A stretch of DNA of 14,862 nucleotides from an uncultured Oscillibacter sp. (GTDB lineage Bacteria; Bacillota; Clostridia; Oscillospirales; Oscillospiraceae): positions 1-14,862 of the forward strand of contig UQUC01000056.1 of NCBI GenBank assembly GCA_900544105.1, written 5' to 3'. Below are positions 7,154 through 13,988 of the stretch, one piece after another. The number at the start of each line of letters is the position of its first letter. The stretch's first letter is position 1. The translations under genes and the position numbers were made by a program. The notes under the pieces are model-generated. The model had not been told where the DNA came from. It was given only the letters and a program-made list of their open reading frames with translations, and searched no databases.

Positions 7154-7191
7154 TTGTGCTTTCCGAGGCCTTGTGTTAAGATGATCTTAAC
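7154..7191 (+). promoter_or_regulatory. Promoter of the MBL gene overlapped by a perfect palindrome
   Basis: TTGTGC (7154-7159), a 17-base spacer and TAAGAT (7177-7182) form a plausible promoter about 50 bases before the gene. GTTAAGATGATCTTAAC (7175-7191) is a perfect 8+8 inverted repeat around one central base and covers the -10 element, the geometry of a repressor operator. The regulator is not identifiable. Confidence 0.6.
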
Positions 7192-7238
7192 AGGAAACAA
7201 CGCGGAAAACCCGGATGAAAAACAGAAGGAGGCCCATT

Positions 7239-8843
7239 ATGAAGCTGAGCTTTTACGGCGCTGACCAGTGCGTGACCGGCAGCTGTCACTGTCTGGAGGT
7301 CAACGGCAAAAACATCCTGATCGACTGCGGCTTGCAGCAGGGACGGGACGAGGTAAACAACGAAGCCCTGCCCTTCCATCCCGGCAGCATCGACTTCGTA
7401 CTCATCACCCATGCCCATATCGACCATACCGGCCGGGTGCCCATGCTGGTGAAGCAGGGCTTCCAGGGCCGCATCCTCACCACCCGTGTGACGGCAAACC
7501 TCATGGATATCATGCTGCTGGACTCCGCCCACATTCAGGAGTCCGACGCCGAGTGGAAGAACCGCAAGGCAGCCCGTTCCGGCGCCCCCAAGGTGGAGCC
7601 GCTGTATACCATTGAGGACGCGGAAAATGTGAAGCAGTACGTCACCACCTGCGAATACGGCGAGGACGTGGAGCTGTGCGAAGGCGTCAGCGTCCGCTTT
7701 GCCGACGCGGGGCATCTGCTGGGCAGCGCCTGCATCACCGTGACCGCCACGGAGAACGGCGTCACCAAGAAGCTGATCTTCTCCGGCGACCTGGGCAACG
7801 TGGATCAGCCCATCATCCGGGACCCCAGCCACTTCGAGGGCGCGGACTACGTCATCATGGAGTCCACCTACGGCAACCGCAACCACACCGAGGTGTGGAG
7901 CTACACCGAGAATCTGGCAAAGATCATCGATGATACCATGGCCCAGGGCGGCAATGTGGTGATCCCGGCCTTCGCCGTGGGCCGCACCCAGGAACTTTTG
8001 TACTTCATCCGGGAGATCAAGGACAAGGGCCTTGTGAAGTCCAACCCGGATTTCCCGGTTTACATCGACTCGCCTCTGGCCCGCCGTGCCACCACCATTT
8101 TTACCGGCGATCTGGACGGTTATCTGGATGCCGACGCGCTGGCGCTGGTGCAGGACGGCACCCATATGTTCAATTTCTCCAACCTCCGCATGACGGAGAC
8201 GGTGGAGGAATCCAAGGGGCTGAATGAGGACGGCATCCCCAAGGTCATCATCTCCGCCTCCGGTATGTGCGACGCGGGCCGTATCCGTCACCACCTGAAG
8301 CATAACCTCTGGAAGCCGGAGTGCACCATCGTGTTCGTGGGCTATCAGGGGGAGGGAACCTTGGGCCGCTCCCTGCTGGAGGGCGTCAGAAGTGTGAAGC
8401 TCTTTGGCGAGGAGATCGCCGTTCACGCCAAGATTGTGAACTTCCAGGGCCTTTCCTCCCATGCTGACCGGGATCATCTGCTGGCGTGGATCGCTGACAT
8501 CAAGGCCCCGAAGCCTCAGCATGTGTTCATTGTCCACGGCGACCGGGAGGTAGCTCCCTATTTTGCCGAGAGTGTGGAAAAGCTGGGCTTCACCGCCCAT
8601 GCACCCCAGTACACCGAGGTCTACGATCTGATCGAGGATAAGATCGTGGCTCCCGGCTATCTGCCGGAGCGAAAGGCCAAGGCTGTGGGCGGTCAGCGGG
8701 TCAGCTCTGCCTACGAGCGTCTGGTGGCGCTGGGTCAGCGGATGGTGGACGTCATCCGCCGCTCCAAGGGCCGGGACAACAAGACCCTTGGACGCTGGGC
8801 GGATCAGCTCCGGCAGCTTCTGGACAAGTGGGAGGAATCCTGA
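7239..8843 (+). CDS. MBL-fold / beta-CASP RNA metallo-hydrolase (CPSF73-like)
   Basis: A 534-residue protein of the metallo-beta-lactamase / beta-CASP / RMMBL family, which includes archaeal and eukaryotic CPSF73-type and bacterial TTHA0252-type ribonucleases. The zinc motif is THAHIDHTGRVP (H58, H60, D62, H63), followed by GHLLGSA, SGDLGNVDQPI (bridging Asp), MESTYGNRNH, the beta-CASP signatures VIPAFAVGRTQELLYFI, YIDSPLA and ISASGMCDAGRIRHHL, then GLSSHADRDHLLAWI and VHGD from the RMMBL part. A basic tail of about 50 residues follows the core. It is predicted to be a cytoplasmic RNA endo- or exonuclease; the substrate is unknown. The second in-frame ATG (7239) is chosen because GAAGGAGG lies 7-8 bases before it, whereas the ATG at 7215 has none. 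A single-gene unit with a strong terminator. Confidence 0.93.
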   Translation: MKLSFYGADQCVTGSCHCLEVNGKNILIDCGLQQGRDEVNNEALPFHPGSIDFVLITHAHIDHTGRVPMLVKQGFQGRILTTRVTANLMDIMLLDSAHIQESDAEWKNRKAARSGAPKVEPLYTIEDAENVKQYVTTCEYGEDVELCEGVSVRFADAGHLLGSACITVTATENGVTKKLIFSGDLGNVDQPIIRDPSHFEGADYVIMESTYGNRNHTEVWSYTENLAKIIDDTMAQGGNVVIPAFAVGRTQELLYFIREIKDKGLVKSNPDFPVYIDSPLARRATTIFTGDLDGYLDADALALVQDGTHMFNFSNLRMTETVEESKGLNEDGIPKVIISASGMCDAGRIRHHLKHNLWKPECTIVFVGYQGEGTLGRSLLEGVRSVKLFGEEIAVHAKIVNFQGLSSHADRDHLLAWIADIKAPKPQHVFIVHGDREVAPYFAESVEKLGFTAHAPQYTEVYDLIEDKIVAPGYLPERKAKAVGGQRVSSAYERLVALGQRMVDVIRRSKGRDNKTLGRWADQLRQLLDKWEES

Positions 8844-8870
8844 TAGAATATACCTACCCGCAGGGTACGC

Positions 8871-8913
8871 CGCACGGCAGCGGGGGCGATGCTCCCTGCT
8901 GCCGTGCGTTTTT
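8871..8913 (+). terminator. Rho-independent terminator after the MBL gene
   Basis: An 11-bp perfect stem (CGCACGGCAGC with GCTGCCGTGCG, 8871-8881 and 8898-8908), extended inward by several G-C and G-U pairs, is followed directly by TTTTT (8909-8913). It separates this unit from rlmD. Confidence 0.92.
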
Positions 8914-9040
8914 GAGACTTGCAAGCCACCGAAAACGGATCGGTTCAAGTGGCGCAGGAAACCCAAACAGGATTTTCCCACACACCCTCTTTGTCCCTGC
9001 GGGATCGCGAACCAACTGAATCTAAATGAGGATAAAAGGC

Positions 9041-10666
9041 ATGGAAGTATTGGAAAAAGGTAATATCTATACCGCCGTTATTGACGGCTATTCCAGCGAG
9101 GGGTTGGGGATCGCCCGGGTAAACGGGGCTGTGGTGTTCGTGCCGCACGCCGTCCGGGGGGAGGAGATCGACCTCCGGATCACCAAGGTGATGAAAACCT
9201 CCTGCGCCGGCGAGATCGTAAAGATCCATGACCCATCTCCCGAACGCATGGAGCCGGAGTGTCCCTATGCCGGGAAGTGCGGCGGCTGCGCCTACCGGCA
9301 CCTCACCTATCCGGAGGAGCTGTGGGCCAAGCGCCAGCGGGTGCAGGATGCACTGACCCGTATCGGCGGGCTGGATCTGACTGTGGAGGAGATCCTGGGG
9401 GCGAAAAACCCGGAGCATTACCGCAACAAGAGTCAGTACCCCGTGGGGGCTGACGGCTCCATCGGCTTTTTTCAGGCCCGGACCCACAAGGTCGTGCCCA
9501 TCCGCCGCTGTCTGATCCAGACGGAGGCCGCCGACCGCACTGCCCAGGCGGTGGGGGAGTGGATGCGCCGCTACAAGATCTCCGCCTACGATGAGACCAC
9601 AGGAAAGGGCCTCGTGCGCCATGTCTGCGTCCGGGTGAACCGGAAGGGCGAAAGCCTTTGCTGCGTGGTGGTCAACGGCAATAAGGTGCCGCGGGAGCCG
9701 GAGCTGGCGGCCTATGTCACCGCCGCCGTGCCCCATACCGCAGGCGTCCTGCTGAACAGCAACACCCGCCGGGGCAATGTGATCTTAGGGGACAAATATC
9801 GGACGCTGTTCGGCCGGAATTATCTGATGGACACCCTCTGCGGCCTGGAATTCAAGCTGTCCATGCCGTCCTTCTATCAGGTGAACCGGGATCAGGCGGA
9901 GGTGCTGTACGGCAAGGCGCTGGAATTCGCGGGCCTTACCGGGAATGAAACGGTATTGGACCTCTATTGCGGTATCGGTACCATTACCCTGTGTCTCGCG
10001 AAGGCAGCCAAGCGGGTCATCGGTGCGGAGATCGTGCCCCCCGCCATCCGGGACGCCAAGGAGAACGCCCTCCGCAACCACATCGAAAACGCGGAGTTTT
10101 TCTGCGGAGACGCGGCGGACATCGCCGCCAAGCTGGAGAGCGACGGCCTGCGCCCGGATGTAGTGACGGTGGATCCGCCTCGGAAGGGACTGGCTCCGGA
10201 GGTCATCGCTTCCGTGGCAGCCATGGGGCCGGAGAAGGTGGTCTATGTCTCCTGCGACCCGGCAACGCTGGGCCGGGACGTGAAGATCTTCCGGGAGTTC
10301 GGCTACGAAGCCAAGCGAGCCGCCGCCGTGGATATGTTCCCCGGCACAGCGCATGTCGAGACGGTTGTCTTGCTTTCCAAGGGCGAGGTCGACTCGAAAA
10401 AGATTCGGGTTGAGTTCTCTTTGGAAGATATGGATATGTCCGAATTTCAGGATGGGGCAACCTATCCGCAGATCAAGGAGTATGTGTTGGAGCATACCGG
10501 GTTAAAGGTGTCCAACCTCTATATCTCACAGATTAAACGAAAATGTGGGATTGGGGTTGGTAAGAACTATAATCTGCCGAAGTCCGAGGATTCCAGACAG
10601 CCCCAGTGTCCACCGGAAAAAGAGAAAGCAATCCGAGAAGCATTCAAATATTTTGGGATGATCTAA
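9041..10666 (+). CDS. rlmD: 23S rRNA (uracil-5-)-methyltransferase RlmD/RumA with element-encoded C-terminal tail
   Basis: A 541-residue protein. An N-terminal TRAM RNA-binding domain (about 5-60) is followed by iron-sulfur cysteines C74, C80, C83 and C157, then a class I methyltransferase domain with the SAM loop VLDLYCGIGT (305-314), DPPRKG (378-383) and the nucleophile in VYVSCDPATLGRD (C405). The family transfers a methyl group to C5 of uridine (U1939 and/or U747) in 23S rRNA. The catalytic Glu is E440 in TAHVETVVLLSK, where normal relatives soon end. Here the frame continues for about 90 residues (452-541; acidic start, then ATYPQIKEYVLEHTGLKVSN and a lysine/proline-rich end). Codon use becomes less GC-rich from about 10352, so the last part is supplied by an integrated element that rebuilds the gene. 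GAGG lies 9 bases before the ATG at 9041; the ATG at 9026 has no ribosome binding site. Confidence 0.92.
   Translation: MEVLEKGNIYTAVIDGYSSEGLGIARVNGAVVFVPHAVRGEEIDLRITKVMKTSCAGEIVKIHDPSPERMEPECPYAGKCGGCAYRHLTYPEELWAKRQRVQDALTRIGGLDLTVEEILGAKNPEHYRNKSQYPVGADGSIGFFQARTHKVVPIRRCLIQTEAADRTAQAVGEWMRRYKISAYDETTGKGLVRHVCVRVNRKGESLCCVVVNGNKVPREPELAAYVTAAVPHTAGVLLNSNTRRGNVILGDKYRTLFGRNYLMDTLCGLEFKLSMPSFYQVNRDQAEVLYGKALEFAGLTGNETVLDLYCGIGTITLCLAKAAKRVIGAEIVPPAIRDAKENALRNHIENAEFFCGDAADIAAKLESDGLRPDVVTVDPPRKGLAPEVIASVAAMGPEKVVYVSCDPATLGRDVKIFREFGYEAKRAAAVDMFPGTAHVETVVLLSKGEVDSKKIRVEFSLEDMDMSEFQDGATYPQIKEYVLEHTGLKVSNLYISQIKRKCGIGVGKNYNLPKSEDSRQPQCPPEKEKAIREAFKYFGMI
10350..10390 (+). other. Probable element/chromosome junction (att site) in the 3' end of rlmD
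   Basis: The sequence around CATGTCGAGAC (10352-10362) encodes the conserved HVET of RlmD, and base composition and codon use shift here from host-like to element-like. The 3' end of rumA/rlmD ('rum') is a recalled integration site for several Firmicutes conjugative elements. The exact core cannot be fixed without the other end of the element. Confidence 0.6.
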
Positions 10667-10690
10667 CATCCCGCAGAATGGAGGTTTCTT

Positions 10691-10936
10691 ATGGATAGAT
10701 TGATTTCTTGTGAGTTCAACATGGATAACGCCTGTGTGGAGCTGAAATTTGCAGATGGCAGCATGATTGCGATTGACACGATTGCCGTGGAGAATGAGGT
10801 TGCCGATAATATGTATCAGCGGTCGGAGCTGGACTGGCTAATCTACAACAAGCCGCTGGAATATGCACAGCTTGTGTTTGGCGGTGATTTAGAACGGTTT
10901 GTGCAAGGCGTATCGGAACATCAGTTGATGGATTGA
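10691..10936 (+). CDS. DUF6061-type small protein
   Basis: An 81-residue acidic protein beginning MDRLISCEFNMDNACVELKF with a central stretch IAVENEVADNMYQRSELDWL. I recognise it as the DUF6061 type of small proteins that are common on conjugative elements of gut Firmicutes; no function is known to me. No membrane segment or signal is visible. GGAGG (10680-10684) precedes the ATG at good spacing, and the gene begins 24 bases after the rlmD stop, so it is probably co-transcribed with the hybrid rlmD. Confidence 0.75.
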   Translation: MDRLISCEFNMDNACVELKFADGSMIAIDTIAVENEVADNMYQRSELDWLIYNKPLEYAQLVFGGDLERFVQGVSEHQLMD

Positions 10937-10955
10937 ACTGAATAAACATAGCGCA

Positions 10956-10982
10956 GCCCACCGGTCAAAATGATCGGTGGGC
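10956..10982. terminator. Shared terminator hairpin between DUF6061 gene and sensor kinase
   Basis: A 12-bp stem (GCCCACCGGTCA with TGATCGGTGGGC, one G-U pair) with an AAA loop, followed on the plus strand by a T-rich CGTGTTGTTTCT. It lies 19 bases past the DUF6061 stop and 21 bases past the kinase stop on the other strand, so it can end both units; the T-tract is weak. Confidence 0.6.
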
Positions 10983-11003
10983 CGTGTTGTTTCTAACAAG
11001 GTT

Positions 11004-13229
11004 TTAAATTGTAAACTGGAACTCCACACCCGTCTTCGTGTTTCGGACAGAACACTTGCCGCCGTGCAGTTCCACGATATTCTTCGCAATAGCAAGACCA
11101 AGCCCCGTGCCGCCTCCGGAGCGGGATTCATCAACTCGATAGAAAGTGTCCCATACTTTAGCCAAAGCTTCTGCGGAAAGAGGCTTGCTGTCATTTTCGA
11201 TGGAGAATGTGGTTTTACCACGATTGTTCTGAATCCGTACTGTGACACTGCCACCGGCGGGGGTGTACTTGACTGCATTGGTCGCAAAATTCTCAACCAC
11301 CTGTGCAATTCGATTCTCGTCCGCAACGATGGTGCTTTGCTCCGGGAACTCGTAGCTGATCTGCAGTTCCTTTGCCTCTGCCGCCATTTGGAGTTTCTCG
11401 AAGATGGCTTTCGTAAGATCGGCAAGCGAAAACTCATCCCGTGAGAGCTTCACTTTACCCGCTTCAAGTCTGGACAAATCCAGCATCTCCAAAACCATAC
11501 CGTCCGTTCGCTCGGCTTCCGCAAGGATCACATCCACATACTTATCACGTTTGTCTTCTGCAATGTGTTCCTTCAGTCCCTCTGCATAGCTGTGAATCAC
11601 CGCCAGCGGAGTCTTCAGTTCATGGGCAATATTAGAGGTCATCTGACGACGGTTTTCCTCAGCTGCTTTTGCATACTCAAGTGCCGTGTTCAAGCGTGTA
11701 ATCTCGTTTCTTTGCATCCGGCTCTTATCGCTATGCTTGGCGAAACCCTCTTGTAGCAACTTGCTTTCATACCAAGCTTTTGACATTTCCGGATATAGGT
11801 AGTTCTTCTCTTCTTCGCTCATCAGCGCTTCTCCAACCGATAGGACAGGTTGGATTAAATGATTTTTTATTATGGAGCGTAATACGAACACAAGTGCCAC
11901 TGCAATAAGAAGTGTAATTAAGTACACAACGCTCAGTTCGCCAAATGCGGTGCGCCAAGGAGAGCAGTACACGACACTCACGGTATAAAAATGGAGATCA
12001 GGCGCTTCTTCTGCATAGGCAGCCTCCCCATAATAGTATGGGTCATAATAGGTTTCTCCATCGAAGCTGTGACAGTAGTTCACACTTGGGATTAAAAGGT
12101 CAAGGCCATCGTAGAAAGTCAAATTCTTTGCTCCGGCAGCCAGTTCCGGTCCAAGTTTGGCAACAAGGGAAGCTACATTTTCATAGTCTGTTCCTTTGTA
12201 CGAAAAAGCAGGAGATATCTCATTATAGCAAACATCAAACCAATCAGAGTAGAATACAACAACGTCCTCACTGGATAAAGCGTCAGAGGCATCTTCGTAC
12301 ATGGTGTTCCATTGAAGATCGTAATCCTCTACGATGCCGGAAACGGTATACTGACCACTTCCCTTTGAATCTAAGGCATGCTGGAATTCGTCCCAATCGA
12401 TATATTCAATTTTGATGGGTGTGAACTCGACACCATCAAAAGTCCCGGTAAAGCGCATTGCGGCAGCATCGAATGTCAGAACGCTGTTGCTGAGTATCTC
12501 CTTACCTTTCTCAGTAAGCATTTCTCTATCAAAGAAAGCACGGGCATTATTCCCGGATCTTTCCTCTCGATTATCCCATTGGTTTTCTGTCAAATACTCG
12601 AAGTAAAAGAAATCCGACCAACTACATTCAAGAAGATTTCCTCCTGCATCATAAACAGCAGTAGCAGAATATACCTTGTTGCTGTTTGGCCGCTTTAGAA
12701 ATTCATCATCTTCACCAACTATAAATCTCGCACCATAAAAAGTATCTGCATGTCCGCCGTCGTCTACCGCCTCCCACCGGCGATTTGCATCGTAGTTCGC
12801 ATAACTGGAATCAAAACCTTTCCCCAACCAGTGTTCAAAGCTTCGAGTTGCGATGGTAGATGCAAAATCGCGATAGCCATTTAGATATCTTGTGGCGGCA
12901 TACTCAGCAGTAACGGAGGTCAAGCAGAACATTCCTGCTCCCCAAATTACAAACAATGCGAGGGAAAGTAGGCAAGTAATAGCTGTCAGAGCGGTACGCT
13001 GTTTCTTTTTCCTTGCTCTGATTAGACCAACCACGATGATGGCGACAGCCAAAACAACCTTTACAATTCCTTGAAACAGTTTATCCTGTACTAATTCCCA
13101 AATAATGCTTTCACCAGAATAATAAGCTACAAGGTCTTTCCCGATTGTTGCATAATTGCGGAAATCAACAATCGCCCAGATTAGGAAAAGAGCTGATGCA
13201 ATCCGATAGCCTTTGGAGATTTTTTTCAT
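11004..13229 (-). CDS. Two-component sensor histidine kinase with large external domain
   Basis: A 741-residue membrane kinase. Hydrophobic segments lie at about 8-24, 54-71 and 80-103; a long polar, aromatic- and acid-rich region (about 104-428) is predicted outside the cell, followed by another membrane segment (432-451). The cytoplasmic part has a HisKA helix with SNIAHELKTPLAVIHSYAEGL (phospho-acceptor H536), then the ATPase domain with N box ENFATNAVKY (N647), F box FYRVDESRSG and G box GGTGLGLAIAKNIVELHGG (about 705-724). It should phosphorylate the regulator encoded just upstream. ATG 13229 is preferred because GGAGG lies 7 bases before it; a GTG at 13235 would overlap the regulator's stop but sits too close to that site. 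The signal and target genes are not visible. An external domain of over 300 residues is large for this class. Confidence 0.92.
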   Translation of the reverse strand: MKKISKGYRIASALFLIWAIVDFRNYATIGKDLVAYYSGESIIWELVQDKLFQGIVKVVLAVAIIVVGLIRARKKKQRTALTAITCLLSLALFVIWGAGMFCLTSVTAEYAATRYLNGYRDFASTIATRSFEHWLGKGFDSSYANYDANRRWEAVDDGGHADTFYGARFIVGEDDEFLKRPNSNKVYSATAVYDAGGNLLECSWSDFFYFEYLTENQWDNREERSGNNARAFFDREMLTEKGKEILSNSVLTFDAAAMRFTGTFDGVEFTPIKIEYIDWDEFQHALDSKGSGQYTVSGIVEDYDLQWNTMYEDASDALSSEDVVVFYSDWFDVCYNEISPAFSYKGTDYENVASLVAKLGPELAAGAKNLTFYDGLDLLIPSVNYCHSFDGETYYDPYYYGEAAYAEEAPDLHFYTVSVVYCSPWRTAFGELSVVYLITLLIAVALVFVLRSIIKNHLIQPVLSVGEALMSEEEKNYLYPEMSKAWYESKLLQEGFAKHSDKSRMQRNEITRLNTALEYAKAAEENRRQMTSNIAHELKTPLAVIHSYAEGLKEHIAEDKRDKYVDVILAEAERTDGMVLEMLDLSRLEAGKVKLSRDEFSLADLTKAIFEKLQMAAEAKELQISYEFPEQSTIVADENRIAQVVENFATNAVKYTPAGGSVTVRIQNNRGKTTFSIENDSKPLSAEALAKVWDTFYRVDESRSGGGTGLGLAIAKNIVELHGGKCSVRNTKTGVEFQFTI

Positions 13230-13231
13230 CG

Positions 13232-13903
13232 TCACCCCTCCAATCTATAACCCGCCTTAATAACGGTCTTGATGCATTCGGCATAGTCGCCAAGTTTTTC
13301 TCTCAATCGCTTAATATGGGTATCTACAGCCCGAGATTCGCCCTCGTAGTCGTAACCCCAGCACTTAACCAGAAGTTGCTCACGGCTCATGACAAGGTTT
13401 TTATTCTGCATCAGGCAGCGAAGGAGAGCAAACTCCTTCGGCGTCAAAAAGACTTCCTTGCCTCCAGCATAAGCTCTGCCTGCAGTCAGCTCCAGAGTGA
13501 TCCCGCTGACCTCCATCCGGTCACCGGCAAGGACACTGCGCTGATTACGCTTGATGAGCGCCATAGTTTTTGCATAAAGGACAGACATGGTGAATGGCTT
13601 CGTCACATAATCATCTGCACCGAGTTCATAACCCAGCAGTTTGTCCTCCTCGTCGGAAAGGGCTGTGAGGAAAATGATAGGAACATCGTTTGTTCTGCGC
13701 ACAGCACGGCAGACAGAAAGCCCATCAAGCTCCGGCATCATAATGTCAAGCAAAACTGCGTCAAATTCATTTTCATCAATCAGCTCAAGCGCCTGTATTC
13801 CGTTGCTTGCTTCAACAGGCAGTTCTCCCTTGCTGCTGAAATAGTCACACAGGATTTCCCGCAACTTGGCCTCATCTTCTACAATCAAAATCTTACTGTT
13901 CAT
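13232..13903 (-). CDS. OmpR/PhoB-family response regulator
   Basis: A 223-residue regulator. The receiver domain has the acidic pocket E9-D10, phospho-acceptor D53 in LLDIMMPELDGL, T80 and K102 (VTKPF). The C-terminal winged-helix DNA-binding domain carries LTPKEFALLRCLMQN, SREQLL and VDTHIKRLREKLG...IKTVIKAGYRLEG. It is expected to be phosphorylated by the adjacent kinase and to act on promoters in or near the element. Closest general resemblance is to VanR-like regulators, but no resistance genes are seen. The ATG at 13903 follows AAGGAGG; an upstream in-frame start at 13939 has no such site. Two bases separate its stop from the kinase start. Confidence 0.94.
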   Translation of the reverse strand: MNSKILIVEDEAKLREILCDYFSSKGELPVEASNGIQALELIDENEFDAVLLDIMMPELDGLSVCRAVRRTNDVPIIFLTALSDEEDKLLGYELGADDYVTKPFTMSVLYAKTMALIKRNQRSVLAGDRMEVSGITLELTAGRAYAGGKEVFLTPKEFALLRCLMQNKNLVMSREQLLVKCWGYDYEGESRAVDTHIKRLREKLGDYAECIKTVIKAGYRLEG

Positions 13904-13932
13904 AATACTTTTCCTCCTTTCGCCCTTACTGT

Positions 13933-13961
13933 ACAACACCGATTTGTATTCTCTGTGTCAA
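13933..13961 (-). promoter_or_regulatory. Promoter of the two-component pair
   Basis: A consensus TTGACA (13956-13961) is followed after 17 bases by a poor -10 (TGTTGT, 13933-13938); TACAGT a few bases on is an alternative with wrong spacing. A good -35 with a weak -10 would fit an activated promoter, for example autoactivation by the regulator. This is inference. Confidence 0.4.
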
Positions 13962-13988
13962 AAGAAATGATTTTTAATATTTATAAGC

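Noticed and set aside
7176..8981. A 601-codon open frame on the minus strand
   Set aside because: Antisense shadow of the MBL/beta-CASP gene, which has clear catalytic motifs, a ribosome binding site and a terminator.
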